Shown: one piece after another, positions 1 to 11,058 of the stretch | How the letters are laid out: each line of letters opens with the position of its first letter | Position numbering within the stretch: the first letter of the stretch is position 1 | NCBI GenBank assembly: GCA_020024755.1 | Contig: JAHHTH010000005.1 | Span: 30,415-94,414, forward strand | Source of the DNA: Mycoplasmataceae bacterium | GTDB lineage: Bacteria > Bacillota_I > Bacilli_A > Mycoplasmatales > Mycoplasmoidaceae | Length of the DNA: 64,000 bases | Reading direction: 5' to 3' | Program-made: the position numbers and the translations under genes | The notes under the pieces: generated by a model | What the model was told of the DNA's origin: nothing | Database searches by the model: none | The model's input: only the letters and a program-made list of their open reading frames with translations

Positions 1-1989
1 AAATCCTACATCTACATATGTATGCTTGTAGCTATTCTTAATCAAAAGAAAATGCATTAATTGAGACGAAGTGTAGCTAACCATTTCATCAATAAAATTA
101 TATTTAGTCTTGAATCTGTAGGTAATCTTAGTTCTGTAAGTTTGTTTATATTTAATTTCTACTGTTTTAGTATATTCACGTCATCCACTATTTCCTGTAC
201 CACCACCACCACTTGGTCCATGTGGTCCACCTGGTTCTCTATGATAATATTCATATCTACAAATTCCATCAGTAGTTGTTGGTGTTATTAATCTGTCTGG
301 TTGTCCATCATGATGTTCAGTTGGAAGTGGACAAGCTACAGGAAGTCTTTCATTACTATCAGTTATTTCTTGTTTTTGGTATATTATTTCTATATCTTTA
401 GCATCAGGTGGAAGTAATTTTCTACATTCTTCATCAGTTGGATATCTATCGAAATTATCTATACTAATAGTTTTTTCATTCCATTGAAATTCTGTAAAAT
501 AATATTGATAAAGAATTTCATAAGCGTCTTTTTGATTGTTAGTAAATATTCAAACTTGATATCAATCATCATCTAGCTTATTGATTTGTGTCTTCGGTAA
601 GTAATTACCATTCTTAACTTCATTAAATTTAGTAGTCTTATTTACAATTGTTATATTACTGTGTTCATCAAAGTTAATTAAAAAGTATTTTGAACTAATA
701 TTAATTTGAATAGAAGGCAATTCATCTTTAAAAGAACCATTATTATTAAAACTTTTAACGACTGTATCTCTACTAATTGGACAATCTATATAAAACCATA
801 AGATATTTTTATGTTCATCACTTAAACCATCTGTTTTATATCCATAAGGTGAAATCATTACATTTGATAATGAAAAGCATATAGCTTTAAAGTAACTATA
901 TGCAATTGTATCAACCATTTCTGGATATTTTAATTCGTATTGGTAGATCAAGTTATTATTATAGTCTGCTGCTTTATGACCTGCATATGTTGTGTTGAAA
1001 TAATTAATAAAGTCATTATTCTTTTGTTTATCAAACATATCAAAATCATTGCTAAATACATATGTAGATAAAATTAGCTTCTTAATTAAGTTAACTAATT
1101 CTTGGATTTTAGGTGGTAGTGAACCATTTTCTTTAAATTCACTAAATAGCGCTTCAAATGTTCTATCTGAATTATTAATTACACTTTTGTATATTTTTAG
1201 AGGAAGTTGCTTAGCTAATGAGAAGTTTAAGATTTCAATATTAGCTTTTGAGTTTAGATTTTTATATCTAACAAATAAAGGTATACAACCAATATTAGAA
1301 TCAACTTCAATATCTATTTGCTCATCTTTAAAGATTCCTTCAGTGTCTACAGTAGAGTTTTTAATTTCCCCTACTAATTGAATAGCTTGCACCAATGAAT
1401 TAATTGGCATCTTATAAGTAATCTTTGTGATCTTATTCTTACCAGAAGCAAAGTCTGGTAATTCATCTACTAACTTAAAGTTAATAGTAGAGTTTTTACC
1501 AACTTCTAACTTTTTAATATTTTGTAAACCAATTGAATATAGATTAACTAAATTAGATTCATCATCTAATTTAATTACTTCTAGATCATCTTCTGATAAT
1601 TCATTAATAGCTTTGATTGAACCATCAGTAATAAAGTAAACATCACTATTAGATGATGAATAAGGTTCTTGGATAGTAAACACATATGTTTTACTTGTTC
1701 TTTCTAGAAAACTAAAGTCATCATTAGAGATAAAAACTAGATCAGTATTAATCTTCATACCGATATCACCACTATCCCCTAGCATCTTAAGTTGTGGACT
1801 AAAGGTTTGTGCTTCATAAATACCAAGTTTTACACCAATATATTTAAGTTTTAAGAAGTTGTTTGTGTTTTGAGATACAACTGATTCAATATTGTTGTTA
1901 AAGTCTACTATTTCATAAATATGTAGCTTATGAATATTCTCTGGATTACTAAAATAACTTTCTACTTGTTCAACATTAGTTAATGGCAT
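1..1989 (-). CDS. Large putative phage virion/tail protein, 3' end cut by window edge
   Basis: The reading frame is open from the ATG at 1989 to the window edge (at least 663 aa) once TGA codons, for example at 562-564, are read as Trp. I do not recognise a family. The visible part is mixed alpha/beta, has no signal peptide, and near residues 585-605 contains a glycine/proline-rich stretch (GGPHGPSGGGGTG), as seen in flexible tips or linkers of phage tail proteins. Its ATG overlaps the stop of the preceding small membrane gene (TAATG), so translation is probably coupled. Its place downstream of the tail-fibre gene suggests a tail, baseplate or host-interaction role. That role is inference. 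Confidence 0.75.
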
Positions 1990-2294
1990 TATCTATTACC
2001 CCCTTTGTGTTTAGCTAATCATTCCATATCTTTATCTGATGGTCTTTCACCTTTTTTGATTTTGTGTTGTAATCTAGCTATCTTAATCTTTTCGTGCAAC
2101 TTAATAAATCCTTTCTTGATCAAGGAAATAGTTTTCTTTGCACCAAACTTTACTTCCCCATAGAATTCAACCATTGCAAGCACAAAGAGGATTGGTAGAA
2201 TAATAAGATAGTTTTTTCCTTCTCTTAGTGAGATAGTATCTAAATGAGACATTAGATAGATATATATTCCAAATGTACTTAATCCAAAAATCAT
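1989..2294 (-). CDS. Small membrane protein, holin candidate
   Basis: The product is 101 aa. There are two hydrophobic stretches, near residues 1-15 and 28-45 (NYLIILPILFVLAMVEF), followed by a strongly basic tail rich in Lys/Arg. Stop codons overlap start codons on both sides (TAATG), placing it firmly in the late operon between the tail-fibre-like gene and the large partial gene. Size, topology and place fit a holin or membrane accessory protein, but no family signature is visible. Mollicutes lack a cell wall, so a classical endolysin would not be expected. Confidence 0.7.
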
Positions 2295-5200
2295 TATGCA
2301 ATTACCTCTCTTTTAAAGACAATTTCATATCTTTCTATATATGATGATTTAATAGAAGATTGGTTAGAACCTTGATACCCTATTGTGAAATTAAAATCAT
2401 GTGAATGGTTTAGAGTATATGTATACTGTGTATTTTCCCCATCTGTTGGTGTATAGTAGCTACCTAATTGGTCTGGGTCTGAATTTCAATCTAATGTTCT
2501 AGAACTATCTTGTGTAGCATCAAGAGTTACATAACCAGAAGAAGCCATCTCAGTTAAGAACGTTAAACGTTTACTACCAGAAATGTATGCTAGTTTTGAT
2601 TGAACAGTTAATGCTCCATTAGTAATTTTGGTTGTCCCATTACCTGTCATATATGGAATATCTTGTGGTTTTAACTTATATTGTACGAAAGCACCATTTT
2701 CACCAGTACCGATAACAAAACCTTCGTTCGTAATTTCAATTGCATCTGCTGGTATCTTTTTATCACTTAATCAAGCATCTGCTAGTGCTTTTGTCTTAAA
2801 GTACTTGCATTCACCAGCTGCATAGATATGCTTATGGTTATTTCTTAATTCCCTAATAATGTCTGGTAAGGTTTCATCATATGGTCAATTATTAACTGGT
2901 TGACTTCCATCACCAAAACCTAATAATTCAGCTAATAAGACTTGGTTCCCGTTAGCAGTAGCAGCTGCATCAGTAATATCTTCTCTAATACTTGGAATAA
3001 TTGTATTATTAATATCATCTACTTTATTTTCTATTGGTGTTACTAATGATTGTGCATCTGCTAATGTAATCTTTGTACCTAATTGCTTTTGTAGATCTAC
3101 ATCCTTATCTTCTAAGACTTGAATTTTTTTATTGATAGGTTGTCATAATTGAGTTTCTACTTGCTCTCTAATTACTGGATCTATTTTTGCAGCTGCAATT
3201 TGTTGTTGTACATATTCTGCACTTACTCCAGTATCTGTTGCAGTAATAACTCCATCTGCACTAATTTGAATATTAGCACCTGCAACTAGCTTGTCTTGTT
3301 TTGTAGCTAATTGATTAACTACATCTGCAACCTTTGTATTAGTTGAATTTAAATTATTAGTGTTAGCATCTATCTTAGCTTGTAGATTAGCTACTGTTGA
3401 ATTAAATGATGTTAGTGAAGTGTAATTAGCTAGTGATTTATTAAAAGATGCGATATTAGCTTTATTTGTAGCTACATCAGATTTAACAGTATCATAGTCA
3501 GTTGGTGTAGCTGCTTTAATTGCTTGGTTTAATTCTTTTTTAACTTGATCTAATTCAGTTGGTTGGATAGCACTATTAATCTTATCTAATACTTCAGGTT
3601 TTAGAGATATAGTAGACTTAGCTACAGTAATCGTATCACTACCCTTGTATTTAGTATGTTCTTCTCTAATTTGAGCAAATTGAGTATCTAAATAATTATT
3701 TAGTGATACAGCATCTACTGTTGTGATAATTTCACCGCTAATTGATTTTAGAATATATATACCAAGTTCATCAGCAGACTTCTTTTGCTTTTCTATGTAT
3801 AGATAATCTTTATCATTAGGAACTTCTTCACCATCAATAGTTTTGATTAGCTTTCCTTCTAATGACATCTTACAAATGTTTGTATATGTAGGTAACGATT
3901 CTTCATAAACATCTTCAAGAATCTTAAGCATATAGATGGTATAGAATTCTGGATCTAATTGAATATCAATTGGTTTAGGTGAATCAACACCGAAACTTCA
4001 ATTTATGCCTTTACTAGTATAAGTATCTCCATTTGTTTGTTGAATGTTATTTCCTGAAGCATAAGAACCATCAGTAATACTAACATTTCTATTATTTCAA
4101 ACTAAAGGAAACATTGAAGCATCTTGTTGTAATCAATTTTGAACCAATTGGAAACTTCAATCTTTCTTTTTTATATTATTTTCTGTGATAGTAAAGCTTG
4201 TTTTATCTTTACCACCCTCTTTTAAAGTAGATGTTTCATCACCAATCTTAATGTATTTCTTAGACTTAATAATTTGGTATTGAGTTTCTAATAGCTTATT
4301 CTTAGCTACTCAATCATATAGTGATTGTAGATCATCGAATGTTTCAATCTTATCTTTATTAAATTTAATCTTAGGTCCATATGTAGACTTTAATAAATCT
4401 ACATCACTATTACACAGAGCATTGAAGAATCTATTAGATTCTTCAATTGTTAGGTTTAAATGAGGATAGTTTTTATCTAAATATGCAAATAATGTATTAG
4501 CATCAAGGGACTCAATAGCTAATAAATCTTGAATCTTTACATAATAAACACTATTTGGGTTAAGATTACAAACTTTGAAATCTGTTGCAGGACCATAAAT
4601 AACATCAGTAACATTTGCTACAGTGAAGATATCATTAGCTTTTGTTCATTTACCCACACCAGTTACTCCACCAGGTGTATTACCAATATTGTCATCTATG
4701 TTTGAATAATAGATTCCACCAGCATGAGCTACAAAATCCATCTTCATATATGTTTTATCTGGATCATATTCCTCAGTCTTAGCAAAAGCGGTAGCAATCT
4801 TTTCTAATTCATCCTTTGTACAGAATGATTTAATCTTATTTTTTATTTCATTTACTTCTGTTTTAGTATCAGTTGCAAGTGTTAGGTTTGCATCTATCTT
4901 ATCATTTGCTTTCTTTAGATCATCATCCTTAGCAAAATAGCCTAAATTTAATACACCTGATGTACCATCTTCAAGAGCTATAAGAACTCTTTTATATGTA
5001 GCTGTTTTAATTCACAAGTTACTAAAGTCGCTAAGCATATATAACTTTTCACGCTCATTATCAGCATCTTCTGAATATTTATATCAATCAATATTTGCTA
5101 TCAATTGTTGAGATTGTTTATTGATTAATTCAGTTAGTCCACCACCAATAAATCCATTTTGGATGGACATATTGCTTACACTTACTGTACCTGCATTTTG

Positions 5201-5533
5201 AAATTCAGGGAATGTATTAGATAACATTCTCTGATTTACTTCTTCAAAAATAGCTAGTTGAAAGTCTTTAAAGTCTTGGGGTGCAGCTATTTTATATCAT
5301 ATTTGTTGCAATTCAATCGGAATAGAATGTGCAAGCATATTAGCAGTATCAAATACTTTATTAGCTACAAGATAGAAAGCTTCTTCATATGTTAATTCTC
5401 TATTATATGCTCTTAAAGCATTAGGGACAATTGGTTTACCAACTAAATTCCCTGTCTTTTCCAAATATGTATCATAAGTAATACCAAATTTATATAACTT
5501 ATCTTTAATTGAATCTATATTTATATTTGCCAT
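2294..5533 (-). CDS. Phage tail-fibre / receptor-binding-like protein (1079 aa)
   Basis: One open frame when TGA is Trp; frame 2294-5533 was followed codon by codon through most of its length. The N-terminal 200 residues may be the virion-attachment part. Residues about 252-297 carry a pattern like carbohydrate-binding module 5/12: a Tyr-Lys lead-in, GGIYYS, NTPGG, then KW. Around residues 640-780 is a helical heptad-like region rich in Ala/Asn/Gln with TKQDKL and GVITATDTG, typical of trimeric fibre shafts. The C-terminal part is beta-rich. Its start overlaps the preceding gene by 29 bp. Most likely it recognises a host surface glycan. The glycan is unknown. Confidence 0.75.
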
Positions 5534-6941
5534 ATCCTATATTCCCCTTATGAATTCCTTGTGTAATTTTTTTAAATTGATCATGATTGTATTTTTCAAT
5601 TTGTTTTTTAACTTTTTTCTTAACATATTTGCTTGTATATGTTATTTTTCCTGATTGAATTGTTCTTACAATCTTATTACCAAATTGTGCACCTGGTAAT
5701 TTACCAATTGTTTGAGTATATGCATTCATACCTACATTAGCAGGGTTTCAAGCTTGTTTTATTTTTTGTGCATAAGTACCATTGACTAATTCATCAATTA
5801 TTTCAGCAGTCTTCATTAGTAGTCTTGCACTAGAATAAGCTATCTGACCATATTGAGATGCAAAGTTATGAGTACTAAATTTAAATGCCATAAGCACTTC
5901 AACATTATTTCTAAGCATCCTACCAATACTTCAACCATATGCTATGTTGTTGATATAGTATTGTCCAGCACTAGGTGCAGTGATGAACTTATAAATAGAT
6001 CTTCAACGTTTGTTATATAAAATTACTGGTCTCTTATTATGACTTAATGCTCTATCAAAAATAATAGTTACATGATAATAGTGAATAGCATTTGCAGCTG
6101 CTGGTTGTAAATGAATACCTGCAATTCAAGGATCTGCAATATGATTTAAAGGAATCAATATATTCTTAAGCTTAGTTTTTTGCTTAAAGAATTTAGAGTG
6201 AATTCTTTTTTTAAACAATTTAACTTTCTTGGTTGCTTTATTGATTACCTTATCAAATCCACTTACTTTAGATACTCACTTGAATAATGTCTTTTGTGCA
6301 TAATTTGGATCAGCAATAAAAGAAACTACTTTATTAGCTTGTCGTATACTAATTTCTAATCTTCTGACTTTACTAAATTTTTCATTGTGAAGTTTTCTTA
6401 AATCACCTGCTTCATCTGCTAGATCTAGTTGTTTGATATATTTAGGTTTAATATCAAAGTCCTTAATAGCTTGTTCATAAGCACGTTTACCTGTTTTGGA
6501 ATAAACATCATCAATATCCATGTTATTTAGATGCTTAGCTAGTTTTTGTAGTTTTATATCTTCTGCTGCTTCACCAACAATATTAACTGCATTCTTAGTA
6601 ATTTTACTTACTGATGCAACTTTACCTGGTAATGTACATACTGGTAACACAACATTAAATATAATGTTTTGTGTATCTCATGGGTTATCACCCATGATGT
6701 AATCACCAACAATGTTAGTTACTATATCAGCAGCTACACCAACTACCATTCCACCTGCTGGGCCTAGAAAAATATCAGCTACAACTTCTACAGCTATTGA
6801 AGCAATACCTAATAATCCATTAAGTAGATATTGTCATCATTGTTTCTTTTTAGGTTTAGGCGGTTCAACATATGGTGCTAGAGCTCTTTGTTCTAACCCC
6901 GCTTGCTTGTTTAATTGATCTAAAACTAAAGAATTAGACAT
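5505..6941 (-). CDS. Unknown phage protein with hydrophobic Gly/Ala-rich segment (478 aa)
   Basis: The ATG overlaps the stop of the capsid gene (TAATG), and its 3' end overlaps the fibre gene. After a Pro/Lys-rich leader, residues about 35-105 are hydrophobic and Gly/Ala/Val-rich (for example GPAGGMVVGVAADIV), resembling membrane-active or pre-toxin regions. A basic middle part and a Tyr/Lys-rich C-terminus follow. It sits where head-completion or internal virion proteins are normally coded and is the only gene between capsid and fibre. A pore-forming or DNA-ejection protein is possible. No family recognised. Confidence 0.7.
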
Positions 6942-8266
6942 TATTTAGTTTCATGTTCTTTTAAGAATTCAATTTCAACTTTTGATAGTTGTTGTTTCTT
7001 AGCTTGTTTTTCTTTAATTCTATTTAATTCAGCTTGTACTTGTTCTTGCCCTAAAGTTTGATTTGAATCAGGATTTTCATTAGAACCTTTTGTTTCTGTT
7101 TCTTTAGAACCTGTTATTTTTTCTACAAATGCATTCGTAGCTTCTATAAATTTAGATTTTTTGCCTTCAGTTGAATAGTTTTGTTCTTCTAACATTAAAC
7201 ATTTTGAAATAGCAATACCATCACCGTATTCTGTAATTTCTTCAATAGTAGTATCTGGTTTTAATGATACTAATAATAATTGTGGATATACTACACCCAT
7301 AACTTGTTCACGTTTACATTGTAAAGTAGTATTTCAGTGTCATTCTTGATCTTGTCCCATATAGAATGAATCACCTTGTGCTAGTTTATGGAAAGCAAAT
7401 GCGCCCCATCTACCTGTTGTAGCTATAATGAAGTTTACATCATCTGGTAGTTGGTTAGATACAATTAACGGAACTCCATAAACACTAGTTACAGTATTAT
7501 TAGTTAATGCTTCAAAACCTTTATCTGATGATAGCATTCCTGGAATTGCAGCTATTTTTTGTTTAAATGATGATCTACAAATAACAGCAACATCATCTAG
7601 TGAAATCCCACGTGCAAATTTGAAGTTAGCATCTTTTTCTGTTTTTGCTGTTGCTAAACCAATTCTTTCAACAACATCAAAAGCATTTGTCATTATTTCT
7701 GGAATTTTATCTGAATTCTTTCCGCTAAAGTCATTATATTCAACGTGAGCACCAGCAGCAAATGTTTTAATTGCACTATTTTCAGCTTCAATTTCAGCTT
7801 GGAATTGCACAGCAGCATATGCCATGTTGTTTAATGCAATTCGTTCATTTTCTTTTTTAAGTGCATCTGCAAAATCAATAATTTTATCAGCTAATTCTTT
7901 TTCACTAGCTGCACCTGTATCTTTATCAATATCTTTAAGTTCATATTTATCAGCAATTGCACATGGTGAAATTTGAACTGCATTCTTATTTAATGTTTTC
8001 TTAGTAAGTTCAGCAGGGTTCTTAATCAACTTACCACTTTTATAAATTACAGTTGGTGCTGATTTAGCAGTACCTACATAAACTACATCAGCAAATCTAG
8101 TAGTATCTACTGCTCTATTATTTGAAATTAATTCTAGACATGATGGTGTTGTCATATTAGCAGCTGATTCTGCAATGATTTGAGTTACATCTACTAATTC
8201 TTGTACACCAGCGTTGTTTGTTGCTGTAACAGTAATAGCTCTTGTTACTGGTTTTAAATTTAACAT
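6941..8266 (-). CDS. Phage major capsid protein
   Basis: 441 aa, ATG at 8266 preceded by a good Shine-Dalgarno (AGGAG, 6 nt upstream). Residues 1-310 have the look of an HK97-fold capsid subunit: N-arm, a long helix near residues 125-160 (SEKELADKIIDFADALKKEN), a segment with an internal VERIGLATAKTEKD helix, and a late hydrophobic strand (VYGVPLIVSNQLPDDVNFII). An Asp/Lys/Gln-rich tail continues beyond residue 310 after two TGA-Trp codons. It follows the scaffold gene, as is usual. The assignment rests on gene order plus overall pattern. Confidence 0.8.
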
Positions 8267-8275
8267 ATTTTTCTC

Positions 8276-8761
8276 CTATAAATAAACTTGTACTTTTTTA
8301 GTTGGTTCACTTTTAGGTTTATGATCATCTTTTTTGTAATTAATCTTTTTAGCTTCAAATTGCTTTAACATAGACTTTTCTAAGTTATCATAGTTTGAGT
8401 AGTCTAATTTATCTTTATCTAATTCAACATCTTTTACTTCATATTTAGATTTAATATGATTTTCAAAAATATCTAATCTATTGTTAAGCTTTTGAATTTC
8501 TAGATCTTTAGCCTTAAGTGATTTGTTTTCATTTTCTAATTCATCAATCTTAGTTTGATAATCAGTTAATATTCCTTGAGTGTGTTTTTTGAAATCTTCT
8601 TCAGTTGCAAACTCTAGGTAGTTTTTTGGTTTTGGATTTGGGTTTGGATTAGGATTTGGACCTGTACCTGAACCATCACCACCATCTGGTTTATATAAGA
8701 ACATTAATTTCTTACTTCCAAATAATTGTAAATTTATGTTTAATAGTTTATTAGTCTTCAT
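8276..8761 (-). CDS. Phage scaffolding protein
   Basis: 161 aa. The N-terminus has the NLQLFG motif often found at the start of scaffold/capsid proteins of Gram-positive phages. An Asn-Pro linker follows (NPNPNPNPKPK), then a coiled coil at residues 60-110 rich in Leu/Glu/Lys and a basic C-terminus that would contact capsid subunits. It lies between portal and capsid, overlaps the portal gene by 11 bp, and ends 9 bp before the capsid ATG. Confidence 0.75.
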   Translation of the reverse strand: MKTNKLLNINLQLFGSKKLMFLYKPDGGDGSGTGPNPNPNPNPKPKNYLEFATEEDFKKHTQGILTDYQTKIDELENENKSLKAKDLEIQKLNNRLDIFENHIKSKYEVKDVELDKDKLDYSNYDNLEKSMLKQFEAKKINYKKDDHKPKSEPTKKVQVYL

Positions 8762-9941
8762 TTCCTTCTCCTTGGTTTGGTTGTTTTGCTTGTTTATTAG
8801 GATTAATCAAGCTTCCTTGTTGTGTTTGAAGGTACTCATTTTCTTGGTCCTTCAAGTACTTAGTCGACCCAGATATCTCCACATCGACTTCAACTCCTTC
8901 GAAGTCAATATCCTTATATGAATCTAGGTTATTTTTTACATAGTCAATAAAAACATTTTTAATAAATTGCGTTCATCCTTTTTCCAAAAGGTTTGCTTTC
9001 ACTTCTATGTAGTCATCACTTTGAGAATTGATGCTCATTGCTTCGGCGCTATGAATATTCTTAGTACCCATATCAGCAGTGTTTCTAGGACAGAAAGTCA
9101 ATTCCTTAACTTTATTGTCATAGAACTTTAGCTTATCTAATACAACTTGACCTATAGATGTTCCACTTTGGATTTGTAATCCACCAGTAGCAAGCATAGA
9201 TAATATATTTTTATTTTCGAAATATAAAGAATTGGGGTCCTTTAAAGTTTCTTTTAGTTTAGCTATATTTTCATTTTTAGCTTGTGATTGTGGTGAGTTG
9301 ATGTGATATAGTGATCTAGCAGTTAATGAATCAGTCATTAATAGATCTAAATGTTTGTTAATATCAGTAATTAATTTGGATGGAACATTATCCATATCGT
9401 TTTTACCCATAGGGTTATTTAAAAATATTGTAAAAATTGAGTCATCGTAATACTGTGTATGACTATTGTAGACGCCATTAGTCTTAGCATCCACACTATC
9501 ATAATAGTGAAATGTGTATTTAAACGTCTTTACAGCACAACTACAAGATATATTATAAGCACATTTTCCTGGTCTTGGTAAATAAAATTGTAATTCAAAC
9601 GAATTAATGTCTCCATTACTTTCATATTGGATGTCAATTATTTTAGCTGGAACAATCTTTGGTTTTTTGAAATAAGTTGATAGCACTAAGGCCATACAAC
9701 CTTCTTTAGATAGTTCTTCTATTAGTTGATAATTGATTTCTAGAATGTTATTGTGTTCTAACAACTTGTCCCATTCTTTTTGCAACTCTTTTGATTTATT
9801 ACCTGAAAATTTTATTTTTGGTTCTATAGTACCAACCGTGTTAGCAAATAATGAAGCTATATATCTTCTATAATGATCATTATCTTTAAAAGTTTCTTTT
9901 CGTTTTGGTGGTAGTTTAATTATTTTTTCAACTTCTGGCAT
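8751..9941 (-). CDS. Phage portal protein
   Basis: 396 aa, somewhat short for portals (usually 400-500). Position between terminase and scaffold, an alpha/beta N-terminal half, and a helical segment near residues 200-330 with DKLKFYDNKVKEL and the EAMSINSQSDD region fit the portal family. The C-terminus is Gln/Asn-rich (QTQQGSLINPNKQAKQPNQ). It would form the dodecameric DNA-entry ring at the capsid vertex and bind terminase. The start is the first ATG of the frame; the frame continues past a TGA-Trp codon at 8973. Confidence 0.75.
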
Positions 9942-9944
9942 AAA

Positions 9945-10331
9945 TTACTCCATTGTTTTGTCAAGTGCATACTTGATATTCTTTTTCTTTTGTTCTAGTT
10001 TTTGGATTCTTCTTGAAGCTTGAATTATCCCATTTTCAATTTTTTTAAGTTCGTCTTGTAATTGATGAACAGCATCTTCTTGTTCAATATCAATGGTATT
10101 TCCGAATACATCTGTTTCAATCATTCTTTCAATTTTTTCATTTTCTTCTTCTTTACCAGCTAAGATATTGTCTAAGATTTCATGAGTTCTACTATCACAA
10201 TCTTTTGTGATAATTTCTCTACCATCATCTAATAATCATTTTTGACAGCAGTCATCTTCCCCACAATCAGGACATGGGTTAATGTAGCTTTCTGATACTA
10301 CAGTTGGATTTTGTTTATTTTTCTTTGGCAT
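9945..10331 (-). CDS. Small phage protein with Cys motif and coiled coil
   Basis: 128 aa with a strong ribosome-binding site (AGAGGAG). Residues 19-28 hold CPDCGEDDCC, which could bind zinc; residues 65-120 form a probable coiled coil (LQDELKKIENGIIQ). It lies 3 bp before the portal gene's ATG. Function is unknown; it could be a packaging or head-assembly helper. It is the first of three consecutive Cys-rich small proteins. Confidence 0.7.
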
Positions 10332-10370
10332 ATTATTCTCCTCTTTAATTAGTTTTAAACATTAGTTCTA

Positions 10371-10559
10371 TTATCAAGGTTCCTTATAATAATCATTGCA
10401 ACCTTTAATAAAACAGTTATAACAATCATGATCTGTGTTATTGTAGTGATAAACTTTATGAGTTTCTTTTAAACAAGTTGAACATTCAATTTTATCTTTG
10501 TTATAGTGTGAATGACTATTTCAATTATTTATGCTTTGAGTTAATTGTTGTTTAGTCAT
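10371..10559 (-). CDS. Small Cys-rich phage protein (62 aa)
   Basis: The ATG at 10559 is followed by Cys pairs ECSTC and DCYNC about 20 residues apart, plus a further Cys, a pattern compatible with one zinc site. It contains two TGA-Trp codons, one just before the stop. It starts 1 bp after the stop of the next Cys-rich gene. No family recognised. Confidence 0.6.
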
Positions 10560-10560
10560 A

Positions 10561-10776
10561 TTATTCCCCTTTTAAGAAACATTCTTTGCAAACTCAAAAT
10601 GATTGTCCTGGATTTTCATAACCATCACCAGCATCTGCAATAATTTCTAAACAATCTATATTTGTCTTTTTACAACAATCACAAGTCTTACAAGGATGAA
10701 TTGAGCAATCACTTGACATACAGTCAGTTATTACATTTTCAGCAACAATAATGTTTCACATTTCTAATTTAGTCAT
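10561..10776 (-). CDS. Small Cys-rich phage protein (71 aa)
   Basis: Two ATGs follow the strong SD (GGAGG) at about 10787. The second, at 10776, has the better spacing and was chosen. The protein has ten Cys residues, including CKTCDCC and CKEC, arranged like a compact zinc-binding fold. The CKEC...GE end resembles single-domain zinc fingers used by phages to bind DNA or host polymerase. Function unknown. Confidence 0.6.
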
Positions 10777-10821
10777 TATCATAACCTCCACCATAAGCTA
10801 ATATATCTATACAAATTTACA

Positions 10822-11058
10822 TTATTTAAATCTGTTCTTTAGTCTTCTAATTAATACTTTTTCATTTATTACATGAAATGAAACGTTAAAAGGTCATATA
10901 GCATATTCATAACTACCACAATACATTGTTTCATCTCATTTAATAATTGAGGTTTTACCGTCAAGATAATAATGTTCTTCCATACCATTTAATAGACGAG
11001 CATTAGTAATTTCACTATCAGGAAAGTTTTTAATAAGAAGTTTTTTAAGTTTATTCAT
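10822..11058 (-). CDS. Small phage protein (78 aa), unknown
   Basis: ATG at 11058 with a perfect GGAGGGA ribosome-binding site. Its start abuts the stop of the terminase gene exactly. It is mixed alpha/beta with a basic C-terminus (LIRRLKNRFK). No family recognised. Confidence 0.6.

Noticed and set aside
3312..3480. Repeat-like Ala/Asn-rich DNA as a possible CRISPR or tandem repeat
   Set aside because: The pattern comes from coiled-coil heptads in the fibre gene; there are no identical spaced repeats.
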